Shown: positions 45,779 through 57,111 of the stretch, piece by piece
Layout: each line of letters opens with the position of its first letter
How positions within the stretch are numbered: the first letter of the stretch is position 1
Source of the DNA: Agapetus fuscipes
Taxonomy: Eukaryota; Arthropoda; Insecta; Trichoptera; Glossosomatidae
DNA length: 64,000 nucleotides
Assembly (NCBI GenBank): GCA_951799405.1
Contig: OX637361.1
Span: 10,452,170 to 10,516,169, forward strand
Direction of reading: 5' to 3'
The notes under the pieces: model-generated
Database searches by the model: none
What the model was told of the DNA's origin: nothing
Seen by the model: the letters and a program-made list of their open reading frames with translations, nothing else
Program-made: the position numbers and the translations under genes

Positions 45779-46015
45779 ACGCTAGAGAGCTAGGGTTTGA
45801 TTCCTATCAAGGGTTTCAGCAATGTATTATTTCAAACCCAAAATGAAAACACCGGCAAGGTTTACTCATCCTTCACAAGAAATTAAAACCAGCACCCTTG
45901 GAAACTGAGAAACACATTTGTGACACTTCATTTGAAGTGATTGGCGTAAGGTTGGCCCTCAACCTGTGAAAATAAAAAAATGCTCCACATTCGATCCAGT
46001 TGCGATATACAGTTA
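45779..46015 (+). mobile_element. SINE-A, diverged
   Basis: Partial head GGGTTTGATTCCTATCAAGG, body ATTTCAAACCCAAAATGAAA and AACACCGGCAAGGTTTACTC, and GAAGTGATTGGCGTAAGGTT. The 3' end is degraded. Confidence 0.8.
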
Positions 46016-46550
46016 AATTTGTGAACAAAAATACAAGTATTTTTTTAAAGTGTAAAAGTAAAAAAATGCAAATGGAATCAATCGATTAATTACGTAGATA
46101 TATATTAAATTTACATCGATTAGCCGGTATCTGTTATTAGCAATCGAATGTTTACACTTTGCAGTATTCGCAACGATTTACATCTAATTTGAAATATAAA
46201 CGCAAACCGCTTACAGCCGAGTGCCAATTAAATATAACGATTTGCCTGCATTACTGTCTTATGAGATTTATGATTTAAATGTCGGAAAATTATCATCATT
46301 ATTCCTTAACTATTATTTTTCTTGAGAATGGAGTGTTCCAATAGTTACGTAGTAAAATAGAGGAGCAGAAACTAACTTACTGCATTGATACATATTATAG
46401 CCCACATTTGTCTCAGTCCTGTCAAACGTTGCATCGGTGTAGTCATACGAAATAAGGTCATTTTGTCCAAATCCATTTTGTGTTTCGACACCCAATTATA
46501 ACCCGTGCCAAAATATCTTACAATAATGCATTTTTCCTTTTTTTTTTAAA
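46016..46550. other. AT-rich intergenic DNA
   Basis: Contains an octamer match ATGCAAAT at 46066-46073. Nothing else recognised. Confidence 0.5.
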
Positions 46551-46882
46551 GAGGATGTGAAAGCTAAGGTACAAAAGAATGTGATGAGATGGTTTGGGCA
46601 TGTGGAAAGTATGAATGATGATAGACTGACAAAGTGTGTATACAAAGAAAGTGTGAAAGGAAAAAGAGGGATGGGACGACCGAAAAAAGTATGGAGTGAT
46701 CAGATTGAGGAGATTGTGAAAGAATGGGATGTACAAAGTGAGCGTAAAAGAAGAAATTGCATGAAAAAGGTGATGGATATGAATGAATTGAAAGAGAAGT
46801 AAGGATAGGAAAAAATGGAGGCAGCTTTGCAGAGGCTCTGGCCACCCCTAGCGGAATGGCGACAGAGTTACAGTTACAGTCC
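46551..46882 (+). mobile_element. RTE-type LINE 3' end (reference copy)
   Basis: An open 81-codon frame (46557-46802) reads VQKNVMRWFGHVESMNDDRL, then GKRGMGRPKKVWSDQIEEIV, then RNCMKKVMDMNELKEK, the conserved C-terminal tail of RTE-like reverse transcriptases. A short 3' UTR (GGCCACCCCTAGCGGAATGG) and a tail of TACAGT units follow. Intact in this segment but lacking the endonuclease and RT domains. Confidence 0.8.
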
Positions 46883-47599
46883 TTTAAAATTAATCAATTT
46901 TAGCAATCATAGCCTTTTCGCAACAGTACCTACCAACTTTCTAAGATTTTTTTTTACATTCGCCCGAGTTTTTTTATACACATGGAAATGCAACTGTGAA
47001 GTTCTTTGTTCTCTTTCTTACTAATGGTCATTTTCGTAAGTAAGTTGAAACAGATATCAAGTCAATGGTTTCAATCTAAAATTATATCGGTGTTATTAAT
47101 ACACAATATTATATTCATATTTTTTGAGTTAAATTGCCTACTTAAGAGCTATCGGACTTTATCCGTCCATCTTCAGAGGCTAATTTTAAATGTTAATATA
47201 CCGATTGCAACTAAGATTGTAGATCCATATTTTAAGGAAGATGTGGTCGTTCTCACAGCAATCTTTTATTTCACAAACTTAGTTCAGCTCCTGACTAGGT
47301 GGTCCAGAGAATTCTGAATCCATTGAGGTCTGAATCAGTAACTTCCAGTAAGTTTGAAGAAGTAAACATTAACCCCTTGAAGACAAAGCAGAATTTTTCG
47401 AACTTAAAACGTATTCTACACTGTTTCTGTTATTTAGTGCATTCTCGGCCTTTATTAAAGAGTGATTAGAGAGTTTATTTATTTTATTATCTTATTTATT
47501 GTGTCACTACATTTTGGTTTTCTTGCAGTGGATTTAAACATAATATTTCGAATCTTATATTATCAGCTTAGTAATCATTAATCGAAGTTGAAAAGGTAT
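46883..47599. other. Intergenic DNA
   Basis: A 103-codon plus frame (47006-47317) has no recognisable domain, a non-ATG start and an AT-driven composition. No gene supported. Confidence 0.4.
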
Positions 47600-47843
47600 A
47601 CTATAATCTAAGCTGCAAGGATATGTAAGCATTTAAGGCTCATATGAAATGCATGCCTACAGACAGGTACATGTAGGTTCGCGCCTACACATTCTGCATG
47701 TGTGCATACAAATAAAGAAAACCTCACATGGACATAAACCTTGCAACTCCTGCCGCCGTTCCCTGAACCGGGGTGGCATTGGCAAAAGTGAACCAATTTT
47801 TACAGCACGGGTGGTCAGCCTCGTACCAACCTATCAGTCAAGG
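47600..47843 (-). repeat. R250 copy
   Basis: Tail ACTATAATCTAAG; head ACCAACCTATCAGTCAAGGA. 62-codon sense frame (47608-47796). Subfamily with AAGGCTCATATGAAATGCAT. Confidence 0.85.
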
Positions 47844-47851
47844 AGCTGATG

Positions 47852-48016
47852 TTTAGATTTATGTCAAATGCCTACTCAATGACTTGCACATGTTGCATGT
47901 GTACAACATAATCCCTACAATTTTTTGCCATTTTCTGAAAGAGGAGTGACATATGCAGAGTGAACGAATTTTTACAGTATGGGTGGTGATCCTCATAACA
48001 ACCTATTAGTAAAGGA
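47852..48016 (-). repeat. R250 copy, tail-truncated and diverged
   Basis: CACATGTTGCATGTGTACAA palindrome region, GGAGTGACATATGCAGAGTG, head ACAACCTATTAGTAAAGGAA. It directly follows the previous copy in the same orientation. Confidence 0.7.
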
Positions 48017-48939
48017 ATTATACAGTCATAAAATATATTCTGACCATGGCCAAGAAATCTCTATCTTTGATTGTTCATATTTCATTTACCTCTCTACTCG
48101 TGTTTCGGTTGTTTGTGGAAGATTCTTAACTTACTTCATCCCATTTCTACAAACATTTCCTCACATTGCCATAATATCATTTCTATGCTTTGGTGTTCAA
48201 AAAATCCCTCTCTGTGAACTAATACATAAATCTTGAATGGTGCTCGATGTATTGGTAAATAAAACACCAAAGAAAATTTTAAATCAAATCATATACAATT
48301 TTTTGAGCTCCGATCTTTCATGGAAAGTGTGTTTGTTTTCTCTTCAAGTGAAGTCGTTCAAAAACCTATAAAAATACCGGTAAAAACAACATCAACAAAA
48401 TTGTATTTACAAAATCTTGGATAGATACTTTCCTAATTACAATTGTGTAAAGAGCGTGGAGTATATTTTTCAAGATATTCATCAAACAATTCTGGCTTTC
48501 GAAGGGTTAAATTGAGGTACCTATTGGTTAGGGCGCATTGACGTCAAACAACCTAAAATGCGACATGACAGATGTCAGGGCAGCTCCTCCATCTTGTTTG
48601 TCCAGCTACTTTTCGTGTTTTTTTTTCATGTTGACCTTTCACGCTGCGGTATTAATAAACAAAACTAAGTTACGCCATTGTGATCGAATTTTAGTAAATT
48701 TCTACCACAAATATGTACAACATTTTTTTGGAATTGACAGTTTTACAGATAATTTGGGGTGGTCCTATGCCATCTGTCATTTTTACCACTGGCAACTTTT
48801 TACGTTTGGATTTTTATTGTTTTCGGGTTTCGGCAAATTTTTTGGATACCGAATTTTTTTTTCTCAGACTTGTAATTATTCATTGCTTAAATATCTGCTT
48901 TTCAACCAAAAAACACATTCCTCAATGTTTGATTACAAT
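48017..48939. other. Intergenic DNA
   Basis: A 136-codon frame at 48538-48948 is rich in Phe, Tyr and Ser with no recognisable domain. It spans a locally GC-richer patch (48535-48600, TGACGTCAAACAACC). I do not support a gene here. Confidence 0.35.
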
Positions 48940-49174
48940 ATACTATAATCTATAATCTAAGTTGCAAAGATATATTAACATTCAAAACTCATATCAAATG
49001 CATGCCCACAAACAGACACGTGTAAATTCGCGCTTACAAATGCTTAATGTGCACTTACAAATAAAAACCAAACCCCAAATGAACATACACCCAGCAACTT
49101 TTGCCGACCTTCCCGAAAGTGAATCTTTTTTACAATATGGGTGGTCAGCCTCATACCAATCTATAAGTCAAAGA
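48940..49174 (-). repeat. R250 copy
   Basis: Tail ACTATAATCTATAATCTAAG; head ACCAATCTATAAGTCAAAGA. A deletion removes the GGGGTGACATTGGCAAA block. Confidence 0.85.
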
Positions 49175-49338
49175 ATTGCATACGAATTCAAGTATCTTAA
49201 CAACCTGATTTTGAAGGACCACAATCTCTTTCTATTTATTATTTTATTTGACTAAATTTTAGAAATACATTTTAAGAAAACTTCTTCTTTTTTTTTTTTT
49301 TTTTCAACATTTCATTTTTAGATGCAAACCACATAGAT

Positions 49339-49620
49339 TCGTAGTCTAGTGGTTAACTTTTCTGACTCGTAATGGAAGGTGGTGGATTCGAATCCCGGCA
49401 GAGCACAAATAAATACCATTTATATTTTCTAATACGCTCTTCGCTGGGTGAAAGAAATATATTCCTGTACCAAAGACCGGTCACTAAAGGTGCATCCAGC
49501 CTTACAGCAACTGGGTCTCGCTTGAGAATTGACGCTTTCTACAGCGACGACCAAACTCGCAGAGGGCTCTTGAGGTGTGAACACACACAAAAACAGCGCT
49601 CACCAAATAAATAATCCTTA
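49339..49620 (+). mobile_element. SINE-B, full length (reference copy)
   Basis: tRNA-like head TTCGTAGTCTAGTGGTTAAC with A-box and B-box GGATTCGAATCCC, body TTTTCTAATACGCTCTTCGC, the ACCGGTCACTAAAGGTGCAT block, CAGCCTTACAGCAACTGGGT, GCTTTCTACAGCGACGACCA, GCAGAGGGCTCTTGAGGTGT and the end CACCAAATAAATAATCCTTA. About 285 bp, preserved throughout. Confidence 0.9.
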
Positions 49621-49625
49621 TATTT

Positions 49626-49735
49626 TTATATTGTAGATAAAATTGTGTCGTCACCCGGCTGGGTGGATAGGGAAAAGGCATTTTTTTTATTGGTTGCTAA
49701 AGATGGCAGTCCCATACAAGGCCGTTGCTATCATC
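49626..49735 (-). mobile_element. Arm of the 988-type MITE
   Basis: TGTCGTCACCCGGCTGGGTG and ATTGGTTGCTAAAGATGGCA match one arm of the MITE at 988-1726. The second arm is absent. Confidence 0.55.
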
Positions 49736-50059
49736 ATCACTTTAATCATCATCATCATCATCAGTATCTTACTAGACGTCGGGTGACCTTATAATTTGAG
49801 GTCAGAGGAAGCTGTCGGAGCTCCGTCAGATTGACCTATAAACCGCTAGACCCACTCGTCATATTAAACCTAGGTACCCCACATACTTGGGAGACGATTG
49901 GGTGCCTACATGCACTACCCGTGTAGGTACTGACAATAAACAGACTGAGATGAATAGAAAAGAAAATTGAATGGTTTCGTCAAAGTATTAAAATTTAGAG
50001 CACATTATGAACTAACTTAACAATACTGTTATGTAAATAGTAGATTAATATAGGTGTGC
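49736..50059. other. Intergenic DNA
   Basis: A short CAT-unit tract near 49730-49762; the remainder is unassigned. Confidence 0.45.
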
Positions 50060-50294
50060 ATCTAATCTAATCTAATCTAAGTTGCAAAGATATGTTACAT
50101 TGGAGATTCACATTACATGCATTCCCACAACCAAGACACGTACAAGTTCGCGCTTGCACGTGCCTCATGTGAGCCTAGGTACAACATAAAAACCAATCTC
50201 AAACGGACATACACCCTGCAACTCTTGCCGTCCTTCTCTGTAACAGGGGTGACATTGGCAAAGTGAACCATTTTTTACAGCATGGGTGGTCAGT
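50060..50294 (-). repeat. R250 copy in a duplicated target
   Basis: Tail TCTAATCTAATCTAATCTAA; truncated at GGGTGGTCAGTC. The flank AGTAGATTAATATAGGTGTG on its left recurs at 50331, and CGTAGGTAGTAATAGTTATT on its right recurs near 50354, so it sits at the joint of an older direct duplication of about 60 bp. Confidence 0.8.
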
Positions 50295-50854
50295 CGTAGG
50301 TAGTAATAGTTATTATAGTGTTGTGTCAAAAGTAGATTAATATAGGTGTACATCGTAGGTAGCAATAATTATAGGCCTAAGAAGTCAAGAAGTGGAATGA
50401 TCCTTTTGTACTCTCGAAGCTGGTAGAATGTGCTGGCAAATTGGCCCCTAGAAATTTCTGTCTCTAGCGTAGGTATATAAGGAGCAAAATTGAGTGCACC
50501 AGGCCAGTTATATAGTCGCCTTTGATTGAAGAGTGTATGCGGTGCTGAACTGTGAGTTGTTAAAAGTGTTAAAAATAAATGTAAATTGTAAGATAAATTA
50601 AGTGAAAATAAATATCCAGAAAGAAGACCTGTATGTCTTAATTTAGAGACTATCCGAACCCAAAAAATCACTACAATACTATTGCGTTGTAAAAACCGTA
50701 TTGTTTTTGGAAATTAAAAAAAGGTGTTAAATACCACGCATGGTAAACGACAGTTTGTACTAAGATGTGATGTAGAGATAAGGGCATCTGTGAGCTCCAT
50801 AAAAAATATTCAATAGATTTTTGTACAAAAATGTGATCAATGTCCGTGATACCT
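50295..50854. other. AT-rich intergenic DNA
   Basis: Includes the second copy of the duplicated flank (50331-50375). A 100-codon minus frame (50369-50671) has no domain. Confidence 0.45.
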
Positions 50855-51505
50855 AATGAAGATGATGATACTATTGGTGATGATGATGATGTTGATGATA
50901 TTGGTGATGATGATGGTAGTGATGATGATGATGTTGATGATATTGGTGATGATGATGTTGATGATATTGGTGATGATGATGATAGTGATGATAATAGTGA
51001 TGATATTGGTGATGATTATGATGGTAGTGATGATGATGATAGTGATGATGGTGATGATGATGATGATGGTAGTGATGATGATGATGGTGATGATATTGGT
51101 GATGATGATGGTAGTGATGATGATAGTGATGATATTGGTGATGATGATGATGGTAGTGATGATGATGATAGTGATGATGGTGATGATGATGATGATGATG
51201 GTAGTGATGATGATGATGGTGATGATATTGGTGATGATGATGATGGTAGTGAAGATGATGATAGTGATGATGGTGATGGTGATGATATTGGTGATGATGA
51301 TGATGGTAGTGAAGATGATGATAGTGATGATGGTGATGATGATGATGATGGTAGTGATGATGATGATGGTGATGATATTGGTGATGATGATGATGGTAGT
51401 GAAGATGATGATAGTGATGATGGTGGTGATGATGATGATGATGTTAATGATATTGATGATGATGATGATGATGGTAGTGATGATAATGTTAGTGATGATA
51501 TAACG
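50855..51505. repeat. (GAT)n trinucleotide array with higher-order structure
   Basis: About 650 bp of GAT triplets interspersed with GGT, AGT and ATT, so one frame reads runs of Asp with Gly, Ser and Ile. Longer blocks such as GATGATGGTAGTGATGATG recur at irregular spacing, suggesting expansion by segmental duplication. The 235-codon frame has no signal or domain beyond the repeat and is not called as a gene. It is complementary in sense to the (CAT)n array at 13957. Confidence 0.95.
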
Positions 51506-51589
51506 GTTCGTCTAATATCTGAAAAGTTAAATTTTACCCAACTGTGAAGTAATAAGAATTGCTATTTTTATTTACTTCCAAAGCATTCG

Positions 51590-51640
51590 GACATCAACGC
51601 GGCAAGAAGTTACACTATATGTGTAGCATAGTAGCGTTGC
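51590..51640 (+). mobile_element. SINE-A, 3' terminal fragment
   Basis: GCGGCAAGAAGTTACACTAT followed by ATGTGTAGCATAGTAGCGTT. Only the last 50 bp remain. Confidence 0.75.
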
Positions 51641-52032
51641 GATTCAAATTTATCGTTACCGCTGTGTATAGAAAACGCTAAGTACCTACACGAGTACAGT
51701 ATATTTCCCGCTAATTTTTCCACTGCGCATGCCTGAACGTACATAAGTAAATAATGGCTGATCGGCAATGCATGTATATTGCATGTACATGGCACGACGT
51801 TACATAGAGCAGACTTGTACATGGGCGCCATTGTCCGACCGTGATTGGTGAAAAATTATCCGCTGAAAAACTGGCGGTCCCATTGTCTGGGAAAGCGATG
51901 AACCAAGAAATGACGAATCACAATTATATCACCTTTTGATTCATCCTGTATTTAGTAAACAACGAATCCGAAACTGATTTCGCTGGATGTTTGAAAAAAA
52001 ATCCAGGCTGCCAAACGTCACACAGCTATGTA
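51641..52032. other. Intergenic DNA
   Basis: Contains a small palindromic patch (GCATGTATATTGCATGTACA at 51771). No gene recognised. Confidence 0.45.
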
Positions 52033-52155
52033 ACTTACGTCCTTCTATAATCTATAATTATCTATCTATAATCTAAGCTCCAAAGAAATGTTAACATTTA
52101 AGGCTCATATTAAATGCATGCCCGTTCGCGTCTACACATTCTGTATGTGTGCATA
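52033..52155 (-). repeat. R250, tail half
   Basis: Tail TATAATCTATAATTATCTAT to GTATGTGTGCATAC, with a deletion after ATGCATGCCC. The next R250 begins here, so this copy is either truncated or split by it. Confidence 0.7.
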
Positions 52156-52408
52156 CTAAATCTAAATCTAAGCTGCAAAGATATGTATCATTTGAGATTC
52201 ATATTAAATGTATTCCCACAAGCAGACATGCATAATTTCGCGCTTACACATGCCGCATGTGGACCTACAATATAAAAAACCCAATCTCAAATGAACATAA
52301 GCCCTGCAACTCTTGCCGACCTTCCCTGAAGCAGGGGTGACATTGGCAAAGTGAACCATTTTTTACAGTATGGGTGGTCAGCCGCATACCAACCTATCAG
52401 TAAAGGAA
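52156..52408 (-). repeat. R250 copy, full length
   Basis: Tail TAAATCTAAATCTAAG; head ACCAACCTATCAGTAAAGGA. Abuts the older fragment at 52033. Confidence 0.85.
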
Positions 52409-52444
52409 TACAAGCAATCAATACATTCAAATATATAAAACAAA

Positions 52445-52520
52445 CTAGCAGACTGACCGTGCTGCGCACGGTTGTCTGCTAGGCCCTTCGGGCAGTGTAA
52501 GTCTGGCTTCGCAATAATTT
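52445..52520 (-). mobile_element. Helitron 3' end
   Basis: Read on the minus strand, a perfect 7-bp hairpin (ACCGTGC, 3-nt loop, GCACGGT; 52472-52456) is followed 7 nt later by CTAG (52448-52445) and then a T. A hairpin about 11 nt before a terminal CTRR, with insertion next to T, is the Helitron 3' signature. The preceding GAAGCCAGACTTACACTGCC is GC-rich as in lepidopteran Helitrons. No 5' TC end was located; the element merges into the array at 52630. Confidence 0.55.
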
Positions 52521-52629
52521 TTCCTCACACCTCCTTCATAGTAATTAAATGCTTTAAGAAGTAATTTGAAAAAAAAATTGCGGTAAAAGGGTTATTTAGT
52601 TCTATCATGTTCTGAGTATCTTGTATGAA

Positions 52630-54745
52630 GCATGAGGTATGAGGCTGACCTCCCATACCTAAGAAAATGTTCACTGAACGAATGTTTCTCTGTTCCTGAA
52701 AAGGTCGGCAAAATTGCAGGGCTTATGGTCAAGAGAGGCTGAAATTTTTATTTGTAATTACACATGCAGCGTTTGCAAGGGCAAACTCACTCATGTCTGC
52801 TTGGGGGCATGCATTCAATATGAATTATAAAATGTATGTATGCAACTTAGATTTATATTCTAAAATTAAAAACATCAAGTGCCACAATTATATGTTAGCG
52901 TGAAAGAACATTTGCCAGCTTGTGGGTGTGCATTGTATTTGAATCATCAAAACTCTTTTTGCAACTTAAGATTATAAATTAAGATAACCGTTGTTTAAGG
53001 ATTTTTCAAACCCAAATTCCTTGACCTAAGGGTTAGTATGAGGCTTACCACCCATATCGCATAAATGGGTTCACTTAACTAATGTTCCCCCTGTTTCTGA
53101 ATAGGTCGGCAAAAGTTGCATGGCTTATGGTTATGAGAGGCTGAAATTTTTATTTGTAATTACACATGCAGCATTTGTAAGCGCAAAGTCACTCAAGTCT
53201 TCAATTTGAATCATCAAATAACTTTTTTTGCAACTTTAGATTATAAATTAAATTTAACATTGTTGAAGGATTTTTTAAACTCAAATCCTTGACGGATAGG
53301 TAAGTATGAGCTTGAATACCCATATCGCAAAAAATGGTTCACTTGACAAATGTTTCCCCTGTTTTTGAAAAGGTTGGCAAAAGTTGCAGGGCTTATGTTC
53401 ATTAGAGGCCTTAATTTTAATTTGTAAGTTAACATGCAGCATTTATAAGCGCGAACCCACTCATGTCTCCAGTGGGGCATGCATTGAATATGAATTATGA
53501 AAGTTATTGTATCTGTGCAACTTAGATTATATATTCTAATATTTAAAAAAAATCAAGTGCCACAACTATATGTTAGCGTGAAATGACATTTGCCAGTTTG
53601 TGGGCGTGCATTCAATTTGAATCATCAAATAACTTTTTTTGCAACTTTAGATTATAAATTAAATTTAATGTTGTTGAAGGATTTTTCAAACTCAAATCCT
53701 TGACTTATAGGTAAGTATGAGCCTGAATACCCATCTCGCAAAAAATGGTTCACTTGACAAATGTTCCCCCTGTTTTTGAAAAGGTTGGCAAAAGTTGCAG
53801 GGCTTATGTTCATTAGAGGCCTTATTTTTAATTTGTAAGTTCACATGCAGCATTTATAAGTGCGAACCCACTCGTGTCTCGAATATGAATTATTAAAGTT
53901 ATTGTATCTGTGCAACTTAGATTATATATTCTAATATTTAAAAAAATCAAGCGCCACAACTATATGTTAGCGTAAAAGAACATTTGCCAGTTTGTGGGCG
54001 TGCATTCAATTTGAATCATCAAATAACTTTTTTTGCAACTTTAGATTATAAATTAAATTTAACGTTGTTGAAGGATTTTTCAAACTCAAATCCTTGACTT
54101 AAAGGTAAGTATGAGCCTGAATACCCATATCGAAAAAAATGGTTCACTTGACAAATGTTCCCCCTGTTTTTGAAAAGGTTGGCCAAAGTTGCAGGGCTTA
54201 TGTTCATTAGAGGCCTTATTTTTAATTTGTAAGTTCACATGCAGCATTAATAAGCGCGTACCCACTCGTGTCTCCAGGGGGGCATGCATTGAATATGAAT
54301 TATAAAAGTTAATGTATCTGTGCAACTTAGATTATATATTCTAATATTTAAAAAAAATCAAGCGCCACAACTATATGTTAGCGTGAAATGACATTTGCCA
54401 GTTTGTGGGCGTGCATTCAATTTGAATCATCAAATTACTTTTTTTGCAACTTTAGATTATAAATTAAGATTACCGTTGTTTAAGGATTTTTCAAACTCAA
54501 ATTCCTTGACTTGAGGGTTAGTATGAGGCTTACCACCCATATCGCATAAATGGGTTCACTTAACAAATGTGTCCCCTGTTTCTGAAAAGGTCAGCAAAAG
54601 TTGCAGGGCTTATGGTCATGAGAGGCTGAAATTTTATTTGTAAATACACATGCAGCATTTGTAAGCGCAAACTCACTCGTGTCTCCGAAGAGGAGTGCGT
54701 TGAATATGAATTATAAATGTTAATGCGTCTATGCAACTTAGATTG
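52630..54745 (+). repeat. Tandem array derived from R250
   Basis: Six head-to-tail units with R250-like heads at about 52630, 53017, 53286, 53697, 54091 and 54503, giving spacings near 390, 269, 411, 394 and 412 bp. Most units contain a diverged full R250 plus a second R250-derived segment (ATATGTTAGCGTGAAA to GATTATAAATTAA) and a spacer with AAGGATTTTTCAAACTCAAA. The 269-bp unit lacks the second segment. The higher-order unit shows amplification after two R250-type pieces were joined. Confidence 0.85.
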
Positions 54746-55309
54746 TATATTGTAGTAATACTTTAAAAAAATTAAATGCCGCAATAAGTACGGTTTCATA
54801 TAAAAAGTTGACCTAATCGATCGTCATTATTTCTAAAAAATACATGTTATAACTGGTTGAAGTATAATTTTGAAATAAATAAAGAATATAGGTAGGTACT
54901 CAACGGAATTCAACCGAAAAAGAATCGACTTGGCAATGGCAACGATGGCAACTTTGAAGTGCTGGCAATTTATTTGAAATTCGAATGTCAAAATGAGTTT
55001 TGTTTCTCGCATAGGTTTTACATAAAAAGGTGTTGTGATTGATCATGTTTATTTATTTAAAAAACAACAATTTAAAATCTACTAATGATGAGGAAGCACA
55101 TCCCAAGTCCTGAACAATATTTGTTGTGAATATGACGTGCATCTGTTCAGGAGTTCTTCAGTTTGAATGCCATTAACGCACAACTATTTTGTATGGGGAG
55201 GCCGTTGCATTTTATATTATAGGGGGATAAACTCTAAACAATTAAACAGTAAAAAATTAAAAAAAACTACAAAACATATTTAAAAAAAAAAAAAAAAAAA
55301 AAAATACAA
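54746..55309. other. Intergenic DNA
   Basis: An A-run of about 23 bases near 55280 is probably a retroposon tail. 54900-55010 is slightly GC-richer. No gene recognised. Confidence 0.45.
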
Positions 55310-55391
55310 TTAAACAAAACCACACATGACCATAAACCTTTTCCTGCCAACTTTACCTGAAAACAGGGTGGCATTGGCATCAATCAAGGAG
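55310..55391 (-). repeat. R250, head-side fragment
   Basis: ACATGACCATAAACC, GGTGGCATTGGCATCAATCA and AAGGAGCC, with the middle of the head deleted. Confidence 0.55.
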
Positions 55392-55404
55392 CCAATTATT
55401 GATT

Positions 55405-55558
55405 TTGTGATATACAAAGTAAGCGTAGAACAAGAAAATGCATGAAAAAGGTGATGGATATGAATGAATTGAAAGAGGTATGTCAAGTTAGGAAAAAATG
55501 GAGGCAGCTCTGCAGAGGCTCTGGCCACCCCTAGCGGAATGGCGACAGAGTTACAGTG
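55405..55558 (+). mobile_element. RTE-type LINE 3' end, short
   Basis: GTGATGGATATGAATGAATT and GGCCACCCCTAGCGGAATGG are nearly identical to 46551-46882. A single TACAGT-type tail unit remains. Confidence 0.75.
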
Positions 55559-55591
55559 AGTTGAAAAGATTTGATAACTAGAAGATTTGAA

Positions 55592-55776
55592 ATAAATGCA
55601 TGTTCACATACAGCCACGTGTAAATTCGCGCTTTCACATGCGACAAAAAAAAACAATTCTCAAAAACTATGCAATTGTTGCTGCTCATTCCTGAAACCAA
55701 GATGATATTGGCAAGGTGAACGATTTTTTACTGTGCAAGTGGTCAGCCATACACCAACCTGTGTATTAGTCAAAGA
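55592..55776 (-). repeat. R250 copy, diverged and tail-truncated
   Basis: ATGCATGTTCACATACAGCC to ACCAACCTGTGTATTAGTCA, with several deletions. Confidence 0.7.
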
Positions 55777-55796
55777 ATCGTATTTTCAAATAATTG

Positions 55797-56160
55797 ACCG
55801 GTTCGTAGTTCAGTGGTAACACTTAGGACTCTGAATGGGAAGGTTGTGCGTTCGATTCCCGGCGAAGCACTAAAAATATACTATTTGTATTTTCAAATTT
55901 GCTCTTCGCTGGTTGAAAAATTCATAAAACCTTTACCAATGACCGGTCACCAAAGGTCCATCCAGCCTTACAGCAACTGCGTCTTGCTTGAGCGACGACA
56001 ATCAAGCTCGTAAAAAGGTCGATAGCTCAATTGGTAGAATGCTTGCATTCCATACCGAGAGCAAGGGTTCGATCTCAAAGGTTTACTCAGCCCTCACAAA
56101 AAATGAGAACCAGCCCCCCCGGGAGCTGGGAAACCCCCACTTTAACTGAAAGTGGTTGGT
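55797..56160 (+). mobile_element. Composite SINE-B/SINE-A dimer, copy 3
   Basis: SINE-B head GTTCGTAGTTCAGTGGTAAC with B-box GCGTTCGATTCCC, then the ACCGGTCACCAAAGGTCCAT block and CAGCCTTACAGCAACTGCGT, the joint CAATCAAGCTCGTAAAAAGG, then the SINE-A head TCGATAGCTCAATTGGTAGA. TTCGATCTCAAAGG shows the same internal deletion as 15603-16100. It ends at AAAGTGGTTGGT, where a small inverted-repeat element begins. Confidence 0.85.
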
Positions 56161-56240
56161 GTCTCGTCTTTTCTAGCGATCGAATCGATCGATAGCACGC
56201 TTTAAAACATGGCCGATACGGTCGATATAACAGACGAGAC
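56161..56240. mobile_element. 80-bp inverted-repeat element
   Basis: Starts GTCTCGTCT and ends AGACGAGAC, with further imperfect pairing of GATCGAATCGATCGAT against its far side. It lies exactly where the SINE-A body stops. No target duplication seen. Confidence 0.5.
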
Positions 56241-56729
56241 TTCCCACCATTCAACTCGACGCTCCAAGCAAGAGTCTTCATGAACCCCTTTCTTGTATCG
56301 ATTTTGAAATGTTTTAGTTAAAAAGTAGTTAGAAATAGTACTGACCTGACTTACATTATTTTTAGTCCAACCTACCTATAGTCAAGTTAGCGATTTTTCC
56401 TATTTTTTTTTAACGATAAAAATCAAACAAGTTTTGGTAATTTTCCAGTCAGACAGGGTTGCCACGTGAGTCATGAATAATATTTTTAAGTCGTTAAATT
56501 TGAAACACCCTCTCGTGTATTATTATTAATATGGACTTAAATGGTGTCGTGAGCCCATCGTGGACTTAAAATTAATATTATAAGTCTAAACTTATGATTC
56601 TCAAACTTTTCTTTCACACTTTATTTTATTTCAATTATTTTTTGAAAATTTGAAAAAAAATCGGTCAGGTTTTCTGTTTCATATTTCACATTTTTGTGGA
56701 TAGATTAAAAACGTATTTAAAAAAAAACG
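56241..56729. other. AT-rich intergenic DNA
   Basis: Nothing recognised. Confidence 0.5.
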
Positions 56730-56980
56730 CTTCTATAATCTATAATCTAAGTTGCAAAGATATATTCATTTAAAGCTCTCAGATGTATGCCCACAAACCA
56801 TCAAGTGTAGTTCGCGCTTACAAATGCTGAATGTGTACTTACAAATAAAATCCAAACCTCAAATGAACATAAGCCCCACAACTTTTGCCGACCTTCCCTG
56901 AAACAGGGGTGACATTGGCAAAGTGAACCATTTTTTACAGTATGGGTGGTTAGCCTCATACCAACCTATAAGTCAAGGAA
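56730..56980 (-). repeat. R250 copy, well preserved
   Basis: Tail CTATAATCTATAATCTAAG; head ACCAACCTATAAGTCAAGGA, with the GCTCTCAGATGTATGCCC variant. A good subfamily reference. Confidence 0.9.
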
Positions 56981-57111
56981 TATGAATAATAAATTACATT
57001 TAAATATAAAAAAGAACAAAACCTTACAAAGAAATCTATACAAAAAAAGTCAAAAATTTCCTATGCAAATAATGTAGCAAATGAATACACCAACATTAGA
57101 AATCAACATTG

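Noticed and set aside
48538..48948. 136-codon plus frame rich in Phe, Tyr and Ser
   Set aside because: AT-driven composition, no domain and no gene-like context.
50840..51547. 235-codon Asp-rich frame
   Set aside because: It is wholly produced by the GAT array; the few flanking residues show no domain, signal or promoter context.
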